The position numbers and the translations under genes are program-made. Of a DNA stretch of 64,000 bases, positions 60,679 through 64,000 are shown in pieces. The stretch is from Adenanthera pavonina (lineage: Eukaryota > Streptophyta > Magnoliopsida > Fabales > Fabaceae): contig JAIVEN010000002.1 in NCBI GenBank assembly GCA_026686845.1, forward strand, positions 20,806,001 through 20,870,000, written 5' to 3'. How positions within the stretch are numbered: the first letter of the stretch is position 1; every line of letters starts with the position of its first letter. The notes under the pieces are model-generated. The model had not been told where the DNA came from. It saw only the letters and a list, made by a program, of their open reading frames with translations, and did not search any database.

Positions 60679-63600
60679 TGACAAGCGTACCATACCGCTC
60701 TAATTAAACTAGGTAATAATGATTAATGCAATGTAGTTGTGTCTACCTAGGTCATTTCTCACTGGAAGGAATAATAATGCTAGAACTTGAGTGATTGATG
60801 AATTAGATGTAATGAACCTAAGATAAGATGCAAAGAAAGCATAAATAATTAATATTTTAATCTAATATTTTATTCCATTCTTTTTATTGAATTTTTATAA
60901 TTAAAAAGTATGCTTAAGGATGAAAGAAAACTATATGAATGCAATATGGATGTTATGCAATTACTAACTAATGCAAGTTAACTAAATGCTATGATTTAAT
61001 TAAATCCTAAATGCAAATGGAGTTAAATGCAAATATGATTATGGAAATAAAAAAATAGCTTAATCTAGTTAAAGGTTAATTTAAAAAAACTGAGTAGAAT
61101 GAATGAAGTTTAAGTGAAAAAGTGAATGATTAAGCAAATATGGAATGATAGTTGATGTATTTGATGTATGGAAAGTAATTAAATTGAATGAACTTAGCCT
61201 AACTAGAATTAAAACTAAATGCACTTACATGCAAGCTAGGTATTTGATGAAATGCCTAAGTACTAATGCAAGATATTGAAAAATTAATTTATGCAATGCA
61301 ATGCCTTAGATTTACTTGAGGGAGGTTTTAGGATCAAATGTAATGCAATAAACTAGACAAACTTGAATAGTGCAAAATGAATTAACAACTAAGAACTAAG
61401 ATGAACACACTAAGCCTAGAAATAATGAATGAAAATACCACACTTAAAATGCAGAAATATATATGAATGAATGTTATTCCTAACATGAATATGGAAGATG
61501 ACAATCATGAGACTTAAATATGATTTCTAGGGAGACAATGATTGAAACTAGCATGCATAACCATTCAATTCAAGAACCTTAAACAACCTTTGTTACAATG
61601 TCAATGACAAAATTAACTTTAATCATATACCAATAACTTAAGCATTTTGACAAACACATAAAAGGCATGAAAGTTATGCAAACTAGTTTGAAGAATTAGA
61701 TAATGTACTCATGCTCAATCAATTTTGTCATCTGCTAACAATTAAAACAACTTGGTTTCTCAATTCATAAACCCATTAACCATCAAAAGCAAGTCTATCA
61801 AGCTCATAAATCATCATATTAGATAACTAAACCAATGATTATCAAAGGGTACAGTAGCTGGAAAATCAATTGAACAAAACAATTTCATTGAATAACAAAC
61901 CAATTCTAACAATACTTCATCCTCTTACATATGTTTCAACATTCCAATGCATAATCCATATTAAAATCAACTTAAATACATCAATTCCATTAATTTTTCA
62001 TATTTGAACCTAATCTAAATATCAATAGAATTGACATAAAAAGTAGGAGAAAGAGGTGAGAATTAGCCTCCCTAGATGCTTGCAAAACTCTAAGTCGTCA
62101 TGCCATCATCCGCATCAAGCTAGGACCACAAGCTACTTCAAGCTTCCATGGTTGAAACCTTGAGTTCAAGGTGAGGAAAGACGGTCTAGATTTTGTTCAT
62201 AACCAGAGGAAGGCAACAAATCATGTCCAAATACTTGAATGAGATAATAGAAGCTAAATTCCTTCGATTGTTGACAAAATTCGAGCAACTTGTCAACAAG
62301 TAGAGGTGGGAATTCGGGCTGGACCGGCCCATTCCAAAAGCCCGTTTATAAAATGGGCTGTGTTTTTTTAAGCCCAGCTCATATTCAACGGGCTACGGAC
62401 TAGCCCATGGACCCGTATTTTTTTAAAATTTTTTTTAATTTTTAATCTAATTTAACATTTACAAAATAATATAAATTTTTCTCTTCACATACATAATTAT
62501 TTAAATCAAGATAACTAAAACTAACTATATATTAATTATCAATATCATCATTCATCATCACTATTAAAATCATTAACCAAGAAAAATATTTAAAAAATAC
62601 AAAAAAAAAAGAAAATGGGCTAAACGGGTCGGCCCGCGACCCATATGGGCCATCCCATTTTTTTTATCGGGTCAAATGGGCTTGGACTCAAAAGCCTGTT
62701 TCTTATAAAAGTTCCCAAATTTCTAGCACAGCTTATTATTTTCTTCGGGCTAAATGGGCCAGCTCATCGGGCTTAATTCATATTCCCGGCTTTATCAACA
62801 AATGCTCCACGGTCAAGACTTGAGAAGATGTGAAGTTGGAGAAACTAACGAAATTGATGTAAGGAAAGTATGAAGGATGAAGAATAATGGACGAATTTAT
62901 GATTGAAGTGAAGAAATTGATGAAAAGTTGATGAGAATGGGAGGTGGCTTACGGTTGTGCTTTAAAAGAATCAAAACGATAAAAGAACGAGGAAAAGAAA
63001 TGAGTGGCAGGCCTGAATGAGAGAGGACCGAACGGTTTTCGAATTCTAAGGGTAAAAAATTGCAAGGGGCGTGTTTAGTTGGGTAGAAATGAAGTAAGAA
63101 AATGCTACAAAAATCAATTAAAATAAAGATAGATAAAAATGAACAACTAAAGATAAGAAAAAATGAGAAAGATGAGAAGATAAATTTTTCATAAAATTCC
63201 TCTATTCTAATAACTAAAACAACCCTTCAAAATTTTAATTTCTATAGACCACAACTTGTAAGAAAATATTACATCAAATATATTTTGTTCTCAATTAAAC
63301 AAATGCAGATTAAATTTTGATTGAAGGAAAGTAAATTGATCATGGGATAAAGTTTAAACTCAATTTAAAGGAAAATTATGAGTTGAAAAGATAAAAATAA
63401 AAGAAATAAAATACTAAAAATAAATTTCCAAAACTCTTTAACAATTTTGCTCTTAAATGGGTCAATTCTGAATCATTTTCTTAATCATAATTAAATCACA
63501 AATGATCCATAATCATATTGAGAATTATTAAATAAAATAAAATGAAAGAATTAAATTCTTGGAATAATTTGAAAAGTAAAAAAAATCAAAATTAAAGCTT

Positions 63601-63750
63601 AATTTCCAAAAATTATCCCAAAATTCTCATTTATTATAAATTAAAGCTAATTACCTAAATATAATTTAAATTACACAAAATTAGACAAAATTTAATATTT
63701 AAAATACTTAAATAAAGGGAATAAAAATAATAAAAAATTTATGATTATCA
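60679..63750 (-). mobile_element. Solo LTR (about 2.6 kb plus nested MITE) inside the LINE
   Basis: The LINE is interrupted by a 3072-bp block with ends TGACAAGCG and GATTATCA (TG..CA; on the minus strand TGATAATC...CGCTTGTCA) and an exact 5-bp duplication GTCAC at 60674-60678 and 63751-63755. These are the marks of LTR retrotransposon integration. No gag, pol or internal repeat is found, so it is best read as a very long solo LTR or a non-coding LTR-like element; minus-strand orientation is inferred from the end sequence only. Removing the nested 494-bp MITE and its duplication leaves about 2570 bp. Confidence 0.75.
62301..62794. mobile_element. hAT-like MITE nested in the solo LTR
   Basis: A 494-bp element starts TAGAGGTGGGAATTCGGG and ends CCCGGCTTTA, flanked by TCAACAAG (62293-62300) and TCAACAAA (62795-62802), an 8-bp duplication as in hAT. 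Ends are rich in GGGCC motifs; the core is AT-rich and matches the copy at 32606-33117. Confidence 0.82.
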
Positions 63751-64000
63751 GTCACATCTTCATCAACAACCTCAAGAATGTTTGAAAAACTCCTGTTGCC
63801 ACAACTAGAGAATAAATCCACATAATAGGATTAAAATGCCTGAACAATTTCCTCTTGACTATTGTTTCAGGATCCATCACTCAATTTTAAGTGGACAATA
63901 TGATTTCTCTGCTGTCGTTGAATCACAGATGCATGGAAGAATTTTGTGTTTTTGTCTCCTACTTGAATCCATTGAACTCTAGATCTTTGAGGCCAATATT
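63751..64000 (-). mobile_element. Continuation of the L1-like LINE
   Basis: On the minus strand this reads NIGLKDLEFNGFK, then, with frame shifts, a region like FW..RS..NWIQ.GDKNTKFFH of plant LINEs (ETKTQNSSMH) and CGNRSFSNILEVVDEDVTD, which runs straight into the residues encoded left of the LTR insertion. This confirms that the LTR split one element. The LINE continues past the window. Confidence 0.75.

Overview
This is nuclear DNA from a flowering plant, probably a eudicot. It is very AT-rich, its genes have many introns with GT..AG junctions, it carries plant-type transposons (Stowaway, Tourist, hAT and MULE MITEs, Ty1/copia, L1-like LINE, Helitron), and its recognisable proteins belong to plant families. 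I cannot name the species from sequence alone.

Layout. (1) 1-5.3 kb, + strand: the 3' part of a katanin p80 (KTN80-type) gene, eleven exons read to the stop codon; the gene begins left of the window. (2) 7.2-17.2 kb, + strand: a local cluster of SANT/bromodomain genes. A complete 459-codon copy lies at 13121-17172, a shortened SANT-plus-coiled-coil copy without bromodomain at 8935-10164, and a broken third copy at 7.26-8.77 kb that has lost its SANT exon. (3) 17.2-37.9 kb: about 20 kb with no convincing gene. It holds a retroposon with a 26-bp target duplication, a foldback MULE-type MITE, hAT-like MITEs, Stowaway elements, tRNA-derived SINE-like sequences and a 5'-truncated copia element. 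(4) 38.0-44.5 kb, + strand: a complete DUF707 gene (380 codons, fourteen coding exons, an upstream non-coding exon). (5) 45.8 kb to at least 52.5 kb, - strand: a dead Helitron with recognisable Rep and PIF1-type helicase. (6) 57.7-64.0 kb, - strand: an L1-like LINE split by a solo LTR that itself carries a hAT-like MITE.

The three host genes look unrelated: microtubule severing, chromatin reading, and a predicted membrane-anchored DUF707 protein. I see no operon-like or pathway relation. The most unusual signal is a set of roughly a dozen very short inserts (8-29 bp, mostly an oligo(A) or oligo(T) run next to a short tag such as GGCCA). Each is flanked by 8-17 bp direct repeats and looks like the tail of a retroposon inserted with almost no body. 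The LINE in this window ends in the same GGCCAAAAAA tag. All exon borders and element borders were read by eye and not computed.
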